Shown here: positions 40,865 through 48,656 of the stretch, piece after piece | Layout: the number at the start of each line of letters is the position of its first letter | Numbering within the stretch: position 1 is the stretch's first letter | Origin: Brevibacterium pigmentatum | Lineage (GTDB): Bacteria > Actinomycetota > Actinomycetes > Actinomycetales > Brevibacteriaceae | DNA: 64,000 bases | Direction of reading: 5' to 3' | NCBI RefSeq assembly: GCF_011617465.1 | Contig: NZ_CP050153.1 | Coordinates: forward strand, 868,001-932,000 | Notes under the pieces: generated by a model | What the model was told of the DNA's origin: nothing | Seen by the model: the letters and a program-made list of their open reading frames with translations, nothing else | Databases searched by the model: none | Position numbers and translations under genes: made by a program

Positions 40865-42289
40865 TCAGCGCAGCTGCCGCGCCTTGTCTTCGAGGACGGC
40901 GCGTTCGCGGTCGTTCGTCGCCAGCTTTGCTGCGCGGAGGAGTTCGTCGCGGGCCTCCGCAACGTCGCCGAGGCGGGCCAGAAGCTCTCCGCGGACGCTG
41001 GGTATGAGGTGGTAGCGGGAAAGCACGCCGGATTCGGCGATGGCATCGACTCTCTCGAGCCCGGCGGCCGGCCCCCTGGCCTCGGCGATGGCGATCGCCT
41101 GATTGAGATCGGTGATTGCTGAGGGCCTGATGCTGCCGAGGTCGCCGTAGAGGGCGACGATGCGCTCCCAGTCGGTGTCGGCGATGGTGCGGGCGGAGGC
41201 GTGTACCGCAGCGATCTGGGCCTGGATCGTGTACGTTCCACGGGCCTCGCGCAGATCTGTCGACCGGTTGAGTGAAGCGTGCCCGAGGCGGATGAGGCTG
41301 CGGTCCCACCGGGTCCGATCCTGGTCGGCGAGCAGGACCGGAGCCCCGGTTCGATCGAGCCGGGCGGGGAAGCGAGAGGCAGTGAAAGCCATGAGTGCGA
41401 CGAGACCGTGGACTTCGGGTTCGCGGGGGAGGAGCCCGGCGGCCACGCGAACGAGGCGGAGGGCGTCGAGAGCGAGCTCGGGCCGCATCCAATCGGAGCC
41501 GGACGTGGCGACGTGGCCTTCGGAGAACATGAGGTAGAGGGACCCGAGGACTCCGCTGAGGCGGTCGCCCCATTCGTTCGCAGGTGGGAGTTCGAAGCGG
41601 ACCTCGGCCTTCGCAAGCACCTTCTTCGCCCGGACGATGCGCTGTTGGACGGTCGGGATTGGCAGGAGGAATGCACGGGCGATCTGCTCCGTCGTCAGAC
41701 CGCCGACGACGCGCAGAGTCAGCGCCAGCTGCGCCTCGCGGGCGAGTGCGGGGTGGGCGGAGATGAAGAGGAGGCGGAGCACGTCGTCATCGATCGTGTC
41801 CGGATCCCACGGCAGGTCGGCACCGGCCGTGGCTGGGTCGGGGATCTCGGTCGGTCGAGGTCCGGGGCGTGAGCTGCCCACCGTCGAGGCAGCTGCGGCC
41901 GTCCCGACGCTCCGGGTGGTGGCGAGGAGGTCACGGCCGAGGTCCGCGACGCGGTCGTCGAAACGGTCCCGTCTGCGCCAATGGTCGATCGCCTTCCGCT
42001 TAGCCGCGGTCGTCAGCCAGGCCGCAGGGTTGCGGGGAGAGCCGGACTCCGGCCAGGTACGCAGCGCGTCGGCGAAGGCTTCCTGGGCGAAGTCCTCGGC
42101 GAGGGCGAAATCGCCGACATAGCGGGTCACGGCAGCGATGATCCGTGCCGCCTCGATTCGCCACGTCGCTTCGACGGTCCGCCGCGCCGATTCGAACCCG
42201 CCCTGGTGGGGCGGGTCCGTCTCGGGTCGGCGTGCCGCCTCGGCGAGGTTCAGCCGCGGCTGGTCTTCAGCTTGCCTTGGTCGATCCAT
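40865..42289 (-). CDS. ECF42-type RNA polymerase sigma factor with TPR-like C-terminal extension
   Basis: A 474-residue sigma factor. Region 2 is in IIAAVTRYVGDFALAEDFAQEAFADALRTW, with AAKRKAIDHWRRRDRF after it. Region 4 is LTLRVVGGLTTEQIARAFLLPIPTVQQRIVRAKK. The long C-terminal extension contains the ECF42 signature residues of ALMAFTASRFPARLDRTGAPVLLADQDRTRWDR and DLNQAIAIAEARGPAAGLE. This group lacks anti-sigma factors and is paired with DGPF/YCII proteins, as here. ATG 42289 overlaps the DGPF gene by 40 bases. Confidence 0.9.
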   Translation of the reverse strand: MDRPRQAEDQPRLNLAEAARRPETDPPHQGGFESARRTVEATWRIEAARIIAAVTRYVGDFALAEDFAQEAFADALRTWPESGSPRNPAAWLTTAAKRKAIDHWRRRDRFDDRVADLGRDLLATTRSVGTAAAASTVGSSRPGPRPTEIPDPATAGADLPWDPDTIDDDVLRLLFISAHPALAREAQLALTLRVVGGLTTEQIARAFLLPIPTVQQRIVRAKKVLAKAEVRFELPPANEWGDRLSGVLGSLYLMFSEGHVATSGSDWMRPELALDALRLVRVAAGLLPREPEVHGLVALMAFTASRFPARLDRTGAPVLLADQDRTRWDRSLIRLGHASLNRSTDLREARGTYTIQAQIAAVHASARTIADTDWERIVALYGDLGSIRPSAITDLNQAIAIAEARGPAAGLERVDAIAESGVLSRYHLIPSVRGELLARLGDVAEARDELLRAAKLATNDRERAVLEDKARQLR

Positions 42290-42681
42290 TCCTGTTCTTT
42301 CTGGATCCACTCGTTGTCCTGTGGGAAGTCGTCGATGTCGTTGATACGGCGGACCTCCAATTGGGAGCCGGGGCCGAGCGGTGCGCGCTTGGCCCACTCG
42401 ATCGCCTCCTCCTTGGTCGAGACGTCGACGACCCAGAAGCCGTTGAAGAGTTCACGCAGCTCGCCGTAGGGGCCATCGGTGACGACCGGGTCGTCGTCGG
42501 AGAAGTCGACGACGGACCCTTCTTCGGCATCGGAGAGTCCGGCGCCGTCGGCGAGTACCCCGGCGTCGACCATCGACTCGTTGTAGGCGCCCATGGCGGC
42601 GATGACTTCGTTGAAATCGGTGCTCTCAAAATTCTCGACGGCTCGCTGATCGACTGCGCGCATGATGAGCATGTATTTCAT
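42250..42681 (-). CDS. DGPF/YCII-domain protein
   Basis: A 143-residue ferredoxin-like-fold protein: MKYMLIMRAVDQRAVE, VVTDGPYGELRELFNGFWVVDV (the DGPF box reads DGPY) and AIEWAKRAPLGPGSQLEVRRI. Start ATG 42681 has GAGGAG upstream. Overlaps the start of the ECF42 sigma gene and is probably a member of its regulon. Biochemical role not established. Confidence 0.9.
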   Translation of the reverse strand: MKYMLIMRAVDQRAVENFESTDFNEVIAAMGAYNESMVDAGVLADGAGLSDAEEGSVVDFSDDDPVVTDGPYGELRELFNGFWVVDVSTKEEAIEWAKRAPLGPGSQLEVRRINDIDDFPQDNEWIQKEQEWIDQGKLKTSRG

Positions 42682-42895
42682 GATGACTCCTCGGTCATTC
42701 GTGATCGGCGGAAAGCCTCGGTCGAGGCCTTCTCATGCACTCCGTCGAACAAGACTATGCAGGATCGACTGGCCGGCGAATGTTTTTCGCAGAACTCATA
42801 GAGAAGTGGGATTGTTACCCTTGCGGAAGTGGGATCGTTCACACTCGGTCACCGCGATTTCGCATTGTCGTCATGACTCGGATAAGCTGATTCGC

Positions 42896-42983
42896 GGAGG
42901 ATTCGCCTAGTGGCCTATGGCGCTCGCCTGGAACGCGGGTTGGGTTAACGCCCTCAGGGGTTCGAATCCCCTATCCTCCGCCA
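42896..42983 (+). tRNA. tRNA-Ser (anticodon GGA)
   Basis: The acceptor arm GGAGGAT (42896-42902) pairs with ATCCTCC (42973-42979), followed by G and an encoded CCA (42981-42983). The anticodon stem CTCGC/GCGGG encloses the loop CTGGAAC with anticodon GGA. A long variable arm (TTGGGTTAACGCCCTC) confirms a class II serine tRNA, and the T-arm is AGGGGTTCGAATCCCCT. Confidence 0.97.
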
Positions 42984-42985
42984 CG

Positions 42986-43023
42986 GAAGTCCCGGTCTCG
43001 CAGTCAATGCGGGCCGGGACTTC
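42986..43023 (+). terminator. Terminator after tRNA-Ser
   Basis: GAAGTCCCGG (42986-42995) and CCGGGACTTC (43014-43023) form a 10-bp stem a few bases after the CCA end of the tRNA. Confidence 0.7.
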
Positions 43024-43116
43024 GACGTTGAGATCCTAAGCTGGGACGAGACCACTTGTTCAGAGCGCTTTGACTTCATCCGAGTGGTCGTCGGACGCCG
43101 GCTTTCGGGCATCCAG

Positions 43117-43229
43117 CACCTTTCGCGGCAAATCACCTCGGTCGCGGTATCTCCTACACGTGCTTACGCATCCCTCGTCGTTCCTGCCTTAACTCACCGG
43201 CGCAACGAGGTGGTTTGCCGCGAAAGGTG
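43117..43229. repeat. Long inverted repeat (24-bp arms), MITE-like or structured RNA
   Basis: Arms 43117-43140 and 43206-43229 are complementary at 23 of 24 positions and enclose 65 bases. They lie in the 390-base stretch between the tRNA terminator and the SAM riboswitch (43024-43410), which otherwise holds no gene I can support. Size and terminal repeats suggest a miniature inverted-repeat element or a structured transcript. No convincing target-site duplication is seen. Confidence 0.55.
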
Positions 43230-43410
43230 AGGGGTGCTCCGCGAGACGGCAGCGGGCGACCGCCACAAGAACACAAATCGGATGACGGTCCGTGGCGAAG
43301 TGAGTCATTGTGACGGCGTGCGTCGGTCCGCGAAGTCTGCCCGCCGTGTGTGGTCTGCGTCTCAGTAGTCTGGCACGGCACACCCGCACACAAGATATTG
43401 CACACCTGCA

Positions 43411-43535
43411 CACATCACGAGCGACCTAAGGAAACTGGCCCGATGACGTCGCAGCAACCGGTCCGGTGCGGACGCCGCGCGCAGCGCACGGCACTCGACT
43501 CGCGGACACGGTGCTCATGCCAGTTTCGATGGGAA
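43411..43535 (+). ncRNA. SAM riboswitch (S-box type) in the sfnG leader
   Basis: The leader contains the SAM-binding core in the right order: GGAAACTGGCCCGATGA (from 43430), GCAGCAACCGG (43450-43460), and after a variable GC-rich arm GGTGCTCATGCC (43510-43521) with CAGTTTC closing against GAAACTG. These match the conserved ACUGGCCC-AUGA, GCAACC and GGUGC-CC elements of the SAM-I class. The end lies about 10 bases before the sfnG start and includes its ribosome-binding site, suggesting translational control. A sulfur-metabolism gene downstream fits. Confidence 0.75.
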
Positions 43536-43545
43536 GGGACACACA

Positions 43546-44694
43546 ATGGCGAACATCCACGCCAACCCGATCTACACCGGTGAGCCCGAAGACCTGAAGT
43601 TCGCCTACTGGGTGCCCAACGTCTCCGGCGGCCTGGTTGTGTCGAACATCGAACAGCGCACTGACTGGGGCTATGACTACAACGTCAAGCTCGCGCAGAC
43701 CGCCAAGGCTGTCGGCTACGAATACGCGCTCAGCCAGGTCCGCTACCTCTCCAGCTACGGCGCTGCCCAGCAGCACGAATCGACCGCCACCTCACTCGCA
43801 CTGGCCCTGGCCACCGAGAAGCTCAAGGTCATCGCCGCCATCCACCCAGGCATCTGGGAACCGGCCGTGCTCGCGAAGTTCATCCTCACCGCCGACCAGT
43901 TCACGAAGGGCCGGACCGCCATCAACGTCGTCTCCGGCTGATTCAAGGACGAATACACCCGCCTCGGCCTGCCCTGGCTCGAACACGGCGAACGCTACCG
44001 CCGGTCCGCCGAGTTCATGGACGTCGTCCGCAAGCTCTTCACCGAGGAGAACGTCGAGTACCGCGGCAACTTCTACACCGTCGACGACTTCACCCTCCGC
44101 CCCGGCCCCTACCCGGTCGAAGGACGGCCCCACCCGGAGATCTTCCAAGGCGGAAACTCGTCGGCTGCCCGCATCAACGGCGGCAAGCACGCCGACTGGT
44201 ACTTCTCCAACGGCAAGGACTTCGACGGATTCCGCGAACAGTACGACGACGTCACCGAGGTGGCCCGCGCCCGCAATCGAAAGGTTCGTTTCGGACTCAA
44301 CGGGTTCGCCGTCGTCCGCGACACCGAAGCCGAAGCCCGCGAACAGCTGCGCGAGATCATCGCCAAAGCCGATGAGGGCGCCGTCGAAGGATTCCGCAAG
44401 TCCGTGCAGCAGGCCGGAGCCTCGACTCACGATAAGAAAGGCATGTGGGCGGACTCGAGCTTCGAAAACCTCGTCCAGTACAACGACGGCTTCCGCACTC
44501 AGCTCATCGGAACCCCCGAGCAGGTCGCCGACCGCATCATCGAATACAAGAAGATCGGCGTCGACCTCATCCTCACCGGCTTCCTCCACTTCCAGGAGGA
44601 ACTCGAGGCGTTCGGCAAGACCGTCATCCCGATCGTGCGCGAGAAGGAAGTCGAACTTGTCAACCGAGGGCTGCTCACCCCTGTGGGAGTCTGA
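43546..44694 (+). pseudogene. sfnG: SfnG-like FMN-dependent dimethylsulfone monooxygenase interrupted by TGA
   Basis: The frame encodes a 382-codon luciferase-family sulfone monooxygenase: FAYWVPNVSGGLVVSNIEQRTDWGYDYN, then TAINVVSG, TGA (43939-43941), FKDEYTRLGLPWLEHGERYRRS and on to a normal C-terminus. In SfnG relatives the interrupted position is Trp (VVSGWFKDE), so a single TGG-to-TGA change explains the break. Everything else, including start ATG 43546 with GGGA upstream and the riboswitch, is intact. As read it would yield a 131-residue fragment, with a possible restart near 44017. It would otherwise release sulfite and formaldehyde from methyl sulfones. Confidence 0.85.
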
Positions 44695-44718
44695 ACCAGC
44701 AGGAGAGTCCCTCAAGCC

Positions 44719-44770
44719 ACGCGAAACTCGAAAAGGTCGTCACCAGCGGCGACTTTTTCGAGTTTCGCGT
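44719..44770 (+). terminator. Terminator between sfnG and the SpoIID-like gene
   Basis: 21-base arms (44719-44739 and 44750-44770) pair with one mismatch around a 10-base loop; the right arm contains a T5 run. It lies between convergent genes. Confidence 0.8.
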
Positions 44771-44793
44771 TGACTGAGCTCGGTCTGCCGCGG

Positions 44794-46368
44794 TCAGGCC
44801 ACGCTGAACGATGCGGACTTGAGCTTGAGCTTCGTCCGCAGCTGATCGCCTGTGAGGCTCGCGGTCTTTCCCTTCACCGAGGTGGCTTTCGCCGTCTTCA
44901 CCAGACCTGAGCCGGTCTTCGTCACCGCCACCGACCGCACATCGGCCAGCCCGAACGCCTTGGCCATATCGGCCTGCTTGGCCGTCACCGACCACGAGGC
45001 GTTCGGGTTCTGCGCCGACGCATACTTCGACGGCGAGTCATCGACCGAGACCAGGTAGGGCACAGCCGAACCCCACACCTCGGCAGCCGAATGCGTCTTC
45101 GACCCGGCTGACGATGAGTAGACGGCATCGATGAGTCCGCCCTTGTACGTGACGACACGCGCCGATTTCACCGTCGACCCGCTGGAGGTCTGTGTCGCAG
45201 TCACGGCTTTGCGCCATGGCCCTGAGTCGGCAGCATTCTCGCGAGTCCACCCGAGGAAGCGCTGTGAAGCCACCTCGTCGTAGACGTTGCACCCGCATGC
45301 CGGCTTCACGGCACCGAGATTGCGGTAAGCGTAGGTGCGAGAGGCGATGGCCTGAGAGCGCAGGGCTTCGGACTGCCACGAGGCCGGCATCTCAGCGATT
45401 CCCGGCAGATACTCCTTGTTGAGCCCCAGCACGTTGACGACATTGAGCGAACCCTTCAGCTGTCCGATCTCGATCCGCCCGTGCCGGTAGGTGCCGGTCG
45501 CTCCGTCCTGTGCACCGCTGACCGATACCGTCGTCGCCGAGGAGCCCTTCCAATACCGGGTGCCCTGCCATTCGATGGTGAGCTTGGACCCGGAATAGCT
45601 CCTCGCCCCGACCGTCACCTTGACCGAACCGGAGGAGGTCCGCTCGATCGTGACCGTCGATCCCGATTCGATGGTCTTCGACCCGGCCTTGACGCGCAGA
45701 CGACCGGAACGCGGGGTGATCGTCACGGACTTCTTCCCGGTCAGCAGCTGCACCTTGAGGCTGGCATCGGCGTTCTTCGACATCGTCGTGACCTTCGCAC
45801 CCGTGTAGTAGTGCTGCAGGATCTGCGTCGAGGACTTTCCGGCCGCCGCCATCCCGCGTGCTCCGTACTGGCTCATCCCGACCCCGTGGCCGAAGCCTGA
45901 CCCCTTGATCGCGAACGACGACGGTGCTTTCGTCACCTGCACCTTCGCCCCGGACTTCGCCGTCCACACGATCTTTCCGTTTTGGAACTTCTGCCGGGTC
46001 TCGGATCGGGAACGGTACTCATTGCTCGTCGGATACCCCAAGGGGCCGCGTTCCCATCCGGACCTCTTCCACGCAGTGCGGAGCGCACCCAGAGTCGCAT
46101 GGGCGCCCGTAGCCTTCGTCCAATGGATGCTGCCGTGCTTGAACGACTGATAGCAGCCCTTCTGGATCAGCGTGCACCGCTTGGGGCCGGTCGCAGGACC
46201 GAGCTTGCCCGTATTTCCGCCGAGCGACTTGTGCATCGCCCCGATCGCACCCGAGGTCGCATAGGCGGCATGTGCCGGAGGCGCTGTGGAGCAGAGAACG
46301 AAGAGGAGCCAGATGAGCAGCGACGCGAGGGCAGGAATCGTCGCCTTGACGAACAGGGAGGGTGGCAT
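44794..46368 (-). CDS. SpoIID/LytB-domain exported protein with LGFP repeats
   Basis: A 524-residue secreted protein. The signal peptide runs to about residue 34 (APPAHA). Residues 40-140 contain LGFP-like repeats (LGGNTGKLGPATGPKRC, WERGPLGYPTSNEYRS) that bind cell wall in corynebacterial relatives. Then GSGFGHGVGMSQYGARGMAAAGKSSTQILQHYYTG and SQAIASRTYAYRNLG mark the SpoIID domain, a lytic transglycosylase-like or wall-modifying fold. Non-sporulating actinobacteria use such proteins in wall remodelling. It starts at ATG 46368. Confidence 0.9.
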   Translation of the reverse strand: MPPSLFVKATIPALASLLIWLLFVLCSTAPPAHAAYATSGAIGAMHKSLGGNTGKLGPATGPKRCTLIQKGCYQSFKHGSIHWTKATGAHATLGALRTAWKRSGWERGPLGYPTSNEYRSRSETRQKFQNGKIVWTAKSGAKVQVTKAPSSFAIKGSGFGHGVGMSQYGARGMAAAGKSSTQILQHYYTGAKVTTMSKNADASLKVQLLTGKKSVTITPRSGRLRVKAGSKTIESGSTVTIERTSSGSVKVTVGARSYSGSKLTIEWQGTRYWKGSSATTVSVSGAQDGATGTYRHGRIEIGQLKGSLNVVNVLGLNKEYLPGIAEMPASWQSEALRSQAIASRTYAYRNLGAVKPACGCNVYDEVASQRFLGWTRENAADSGPWRKAVTATQTSSGSTVKSARVVTYKGGLIDAVYSSSAGSKTHSAAEVWGSAVPYLVSVDDSPSKYASAQNPNASWSVTAKQADMAKAFGLADVRSVAVTKTGSGLVKTAKATSVKGKTASLTGDQLRTKLKLKSASFSVA

Positions 46369-46415
46369 GAGTTGATCATAAGCGCGGCTGTCAATACCTC
46401 AGATGACGAACAGAA

Positions 46416-46447
46416 GAACTCCCCGAAACGATCGTTTCGGGGAGTTC
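46416..46447. terminator. 32-bp perfect palindrome, terminator-like
   Basis: GAACTCCCCGAAACGA is followed directly by its reverse complement with no spacer. It lies between the SpoIID-like gene start and the PfpI gene stop, so it most likely terminates the PfpI transcript on the minus strand. Confidence 0.7.
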
Positions 46448-46449
46448 GT

Positions 46450-46473
46450 CGCCGAGGTGGGCCCACCTCGGCG
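46450..46473. repeat. 24-bp perfect palindrome adjacent to the terminator
   Basis: CGCCGAGGTGGG followed by its reverse complement CCCACCTCGGCG starts two bases after the previous palindrome. It contains a close variant (GCCGAGGTGG) of the 10-mer that recurs throughout the window. Confidence 0.6.
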
Positions 46474-46492
46474 GGGGAGGCATCGTTCCAGA

Positions 46493-47026
46493 TCAGCTGA
46501 ACTTATCAGCGATTGCCTTGTTGAAGGCGTCGAGGTCGTCGGGGCTGCGGGAGGTGATGAGGTTGCCGTCGACGACCACCTCGGTGTCCGCCCAGTCGGC
46601 TCCGGCGTTGATGAGGTCAGTCTTCGTCGAGATGAAGGACGTCAGCTTCCTTCCCTTGGCCACTCCCGCCTCGGCGAGGATCCACGGGGCATGGCAGATG
46701 GCCGCAACCGGTTTGTCGGCGGCGAAGAACGCCTTGACGAGGTTGACGGCGTCCTCATTCAGACGCAGGGCATCGGAGTTCAGGGTGCCGCCGGGCAGAA
46801 CGAGGGCGTCGAAGTCATCGACCGAGGCCTCGGCGACGGGAACGTCGACGTCAAAGGTCTCGGCATGCTCCCAATCGCCTTCCATCGCCTGCAGCGTTCC
46901 CTCGGACGGGGAGACGATGACGGTCGTCGCCCCGGCCTCGTCGAGAGCGGTGCGGGGACTGGTGAGTTCGACCTGCTCGACGCCGCGGGTGAGGAGGAAT
47001 GCGACCTTCTTGTCAGAGAGTGCCAT
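46493..47026 (-). CDS. DJ-1/PfpI family protein (YhbO type)
   Basis: A 177-residue cytoplasmic protein of the PfpI/DJ-1 superfamily. The nucleophile elbow is AICHAPWILAEAG with the Cys-His pair, and the ALVLPGG-type sequence VLPGGTLNSDALR precedes it. Relatives are stress-induced deglycases, chaperones or peptidases of protein repair. ATG 47026 has an AAGGAG ribosome-binding site. Upstream, 238 bases separate it from the DUF4333 gene, containing that gene's terminator and this promoter. Confidence 0.93.
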   Translation of the reverse strand: MALSDKKVAFLLTRGVEQVELTSPRTALDEAGATTVIVSPSEGTLQAMEGDWEHAETFDVDVPVAEASVDDFDALVLPGGTLNSDALRLNEDAVNLVKAFFAADKPVAAICHAPWILAEAGVAKGRKLTSFISTKTDLINAGADWADTEVVVDGNLITSRSPDDLDAFNKAIADKFS

Positions 47027-47176
47027 GATGGTGCTCCTTGTCAGTTGTGATCTGTGAGGTTGTCGAATCTGACATGGGCCCGGCTGGCCGGAACGTCGAG
47101 GCCGACGTGCGGTTGGACCGACACCCACACTCCGCTGAACAACGAAGAATACCGATTTGTTCCAGACCGCGACGAA

Positions 47177-47211
47177 CGCATTCCCCTGGCCGAGGTGACC
47201 AGGGGAATGCG
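47177..47211 (-). terminator. Terminator after the DUF4333 gene
   Basis: CGCATTCCCCTGG (47177-47189) pairs perfectly with CCAGGGGAATGCG (47199-47211) around a 9-base loop, just beyond the 3' end of the minus-strand lipoprotein gene. Confidence 0.7.
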
Positions 47212-47264
47212 AGTCGGGGATACGAGACGCTCGAGGGGTACGTTTCGTAGGCCCGGCGGGCGGC

Positions 47265-47960
47265 TCAGATGTTTGGGAACTCGAGGCTGTAGCCGATTCC
47301 GGACTGCGACGCCGCGGTGATCTTCACGGTTCCGTAGTGATTCTTTCCGGCGGCCGTGACGGTGCAGTTCTGCGAGCCACGGTGGGAGAGGATCCGCAGG
47401 TCGGAGTAGCAGTCGACGGTGTCGACGGTGGTGCCCTGCTTGGCGTAGGCGTTCTTGATGTCCGCCTCGAGCACGTCGGCGGGGATCTTGCCGTTGCCGT
47501 CCGCGTCGAGTTCGACTCCGTCTTCGCCGATGCGCGGACCCTGGTATCCGCTGTCGCCGGTCGTGCCGCTCGACGACGATGATCCGTTCGAGGACGACGA
47601 TCCGGTCGACGCCGAGCCGTTCGAGGCGGAGGAGTCACTCGCCGAGGAGGCGCTGGACGAATCGGTGGATCCGCCGCTGCCGGTGGTGCCGCTGTCCGTC
47701 GTGCCGCTATCGCTCGTGCCGGACGAACCCGAACCGGCGGAGCCGGAATCCGACGTGGAGCCCGAATCCGATGCCGGTTCTTCGGCGGTCGTCTCGGTGT
47801 CCTCGGTCTGCTGCGCCTGCTGGCCGTCCTGCTCCTGGCCCTGTTCCTGTCCCTGGCCTTCCGGGCCGAAGGTGATGTTCATATCGCAGGCCGAGAGCGT
47901 CAGGGTCGCTGCGAGCGCTCCGGCAACGGTGATGGTCTTGAGAAGTGTCTGTGCCTTCAT
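47265..47960 (-). CDS. DUF4333 lipoprotein with long Ser/Gly linker
   Basis: A 231-residue exported lipoprotein: signal peptide TITVAGALAATLTLSAC with lipobox Cys25, a Gln/Glu-rich then Ser/Gly/Thr-rich disordered linker (about residues 35-140), and a C-terminal DUF4333 domain with the Cys pair in VDTVDCYSDLR and SQNCTVTAAG. The strongly repetitive Ser/Asp/Gly linker is typical of wall-spanning tethers. ATG 47960 has GGAGC upstream. Function unknown. Confidence 0.85.
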   Translation of the reverse strand: MKAQTLLKTITVAGALAATLTLSACDMNITFGPEGQGQEQGQEQDGQQAQQTEDTETTAEEPASDSGSTSDSGSAGSGSSGTSDSGTTDSGTTGSGGSTDSSSASSASDSSASNGSASTGSSSSNGSSSSSGTTGDSGYQGPRIGEDGVELDADGNGKIPADVLEADIKNAYAKQGTTVDTVDCYSDLRILSHRGSQNCTVTAAGKNHYGTVKITAASQSGIGYSLEFPNI

Positions 47961-48224
47961 GATCTGCTCCTGGTCTCATGTGCAAAAAGCTGTCGGTGTT
48001 TCGTACAAGACAAGCCTCTCAGCGCAGCGCCGTGACCTGGGCCGATTTGTGTTCGGATCCGGTGACGCATGTTCCAGGACGGACACATCGGCCTATTCTG
48101 GGACTGTGATCGGCGTTCGTGACGAGAATTCTTCGCCGCTGATGTCGAGAACACTCGTCCGGCTGCGTCCCAGTGATGTCAGCGAGCACAACCCGTGCGA
48201 GCGACACGAGACAAGGAGACCATC

Positions 48225-48632
48225 ATGGCCAAGTACCTCATGCTCAAGCACTATCGGATGCCCGCGCAGTACATGGACTACGCGCCGATGGACCAGTGGA
48301 GTCCCGAGGAGGTCGACGCGCACGTGGCGTATATGAACGCCTTCGCCGACAAGCTCAAGGAATCCGGCGAATTCGTCGACGCCCAGGCGCTGTCCCCGGA
48401 GGGCACCTTCGTCCGGTCCGGCGGACCGGGCAAGCCTCCGGTCACCGACGGCCCCTTCCCCGAGACGAAGGACCTCATCGCCGGCTGGATGGCCATCGAC
48501 GTCGACAGCTACGACCGCGCCCTCGAACTCGCCGGCGAGCTGTCGGCCGCCCCGGGCAAGGGCGGGGAGCCGATCAACGAATGGCTCGAACTGCGCCCCT
48601 TCCTCGACCACGCACCCAGCGTGGACGAGTGA
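48225..48632 (+). CDS. DGPF/YCII-domain protein, second copy
   Basis: A 135-residue YCII-fold protein: MAKYLMLKHYRMP, VTDGPFPETKDLIAGWMAIDV with the exact DGPF box, and INEWLELRPF. ATG 48225 has AAGGAG upstream; an in-frame start 30 bases earlier lacks one. It is followed after 24 bases by the second ECF42 sigma gene. The arrangement mirrors the pair at 40.9-42.7 kb but on the other strand, and its sequence is clearly different from that copy. Confidence 0.92.
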   Translation: MAKYLMLKHYRMPAQYMDYAPMDQWSPEEVDAHVAYMNAFADKLKESGEFVDAQALSPEGTFVRSGGPGKPPVTDGPFPETKDLIAGWMAIDVDSYDRALELAGELSAAPGKGGEPINEWLELRPFLDHAPSVDE

Positions 48633-48656
48633 GCAGGGACGCGAACGGAGTCCGCG

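Noticed and set aside
42984..43410. Integrated island at tRNA-Ser
   Set aside because: No integrase and no repeat of the tRNA 3' end is seen downstream; the tRNA is followed by its terminator.
43939..43941. TGA in sfnG read as selenocysteine
   Set aside because: The family has Trp, not Cys, at this position, and no SECIS-like hairpin or sel gene is apparent.
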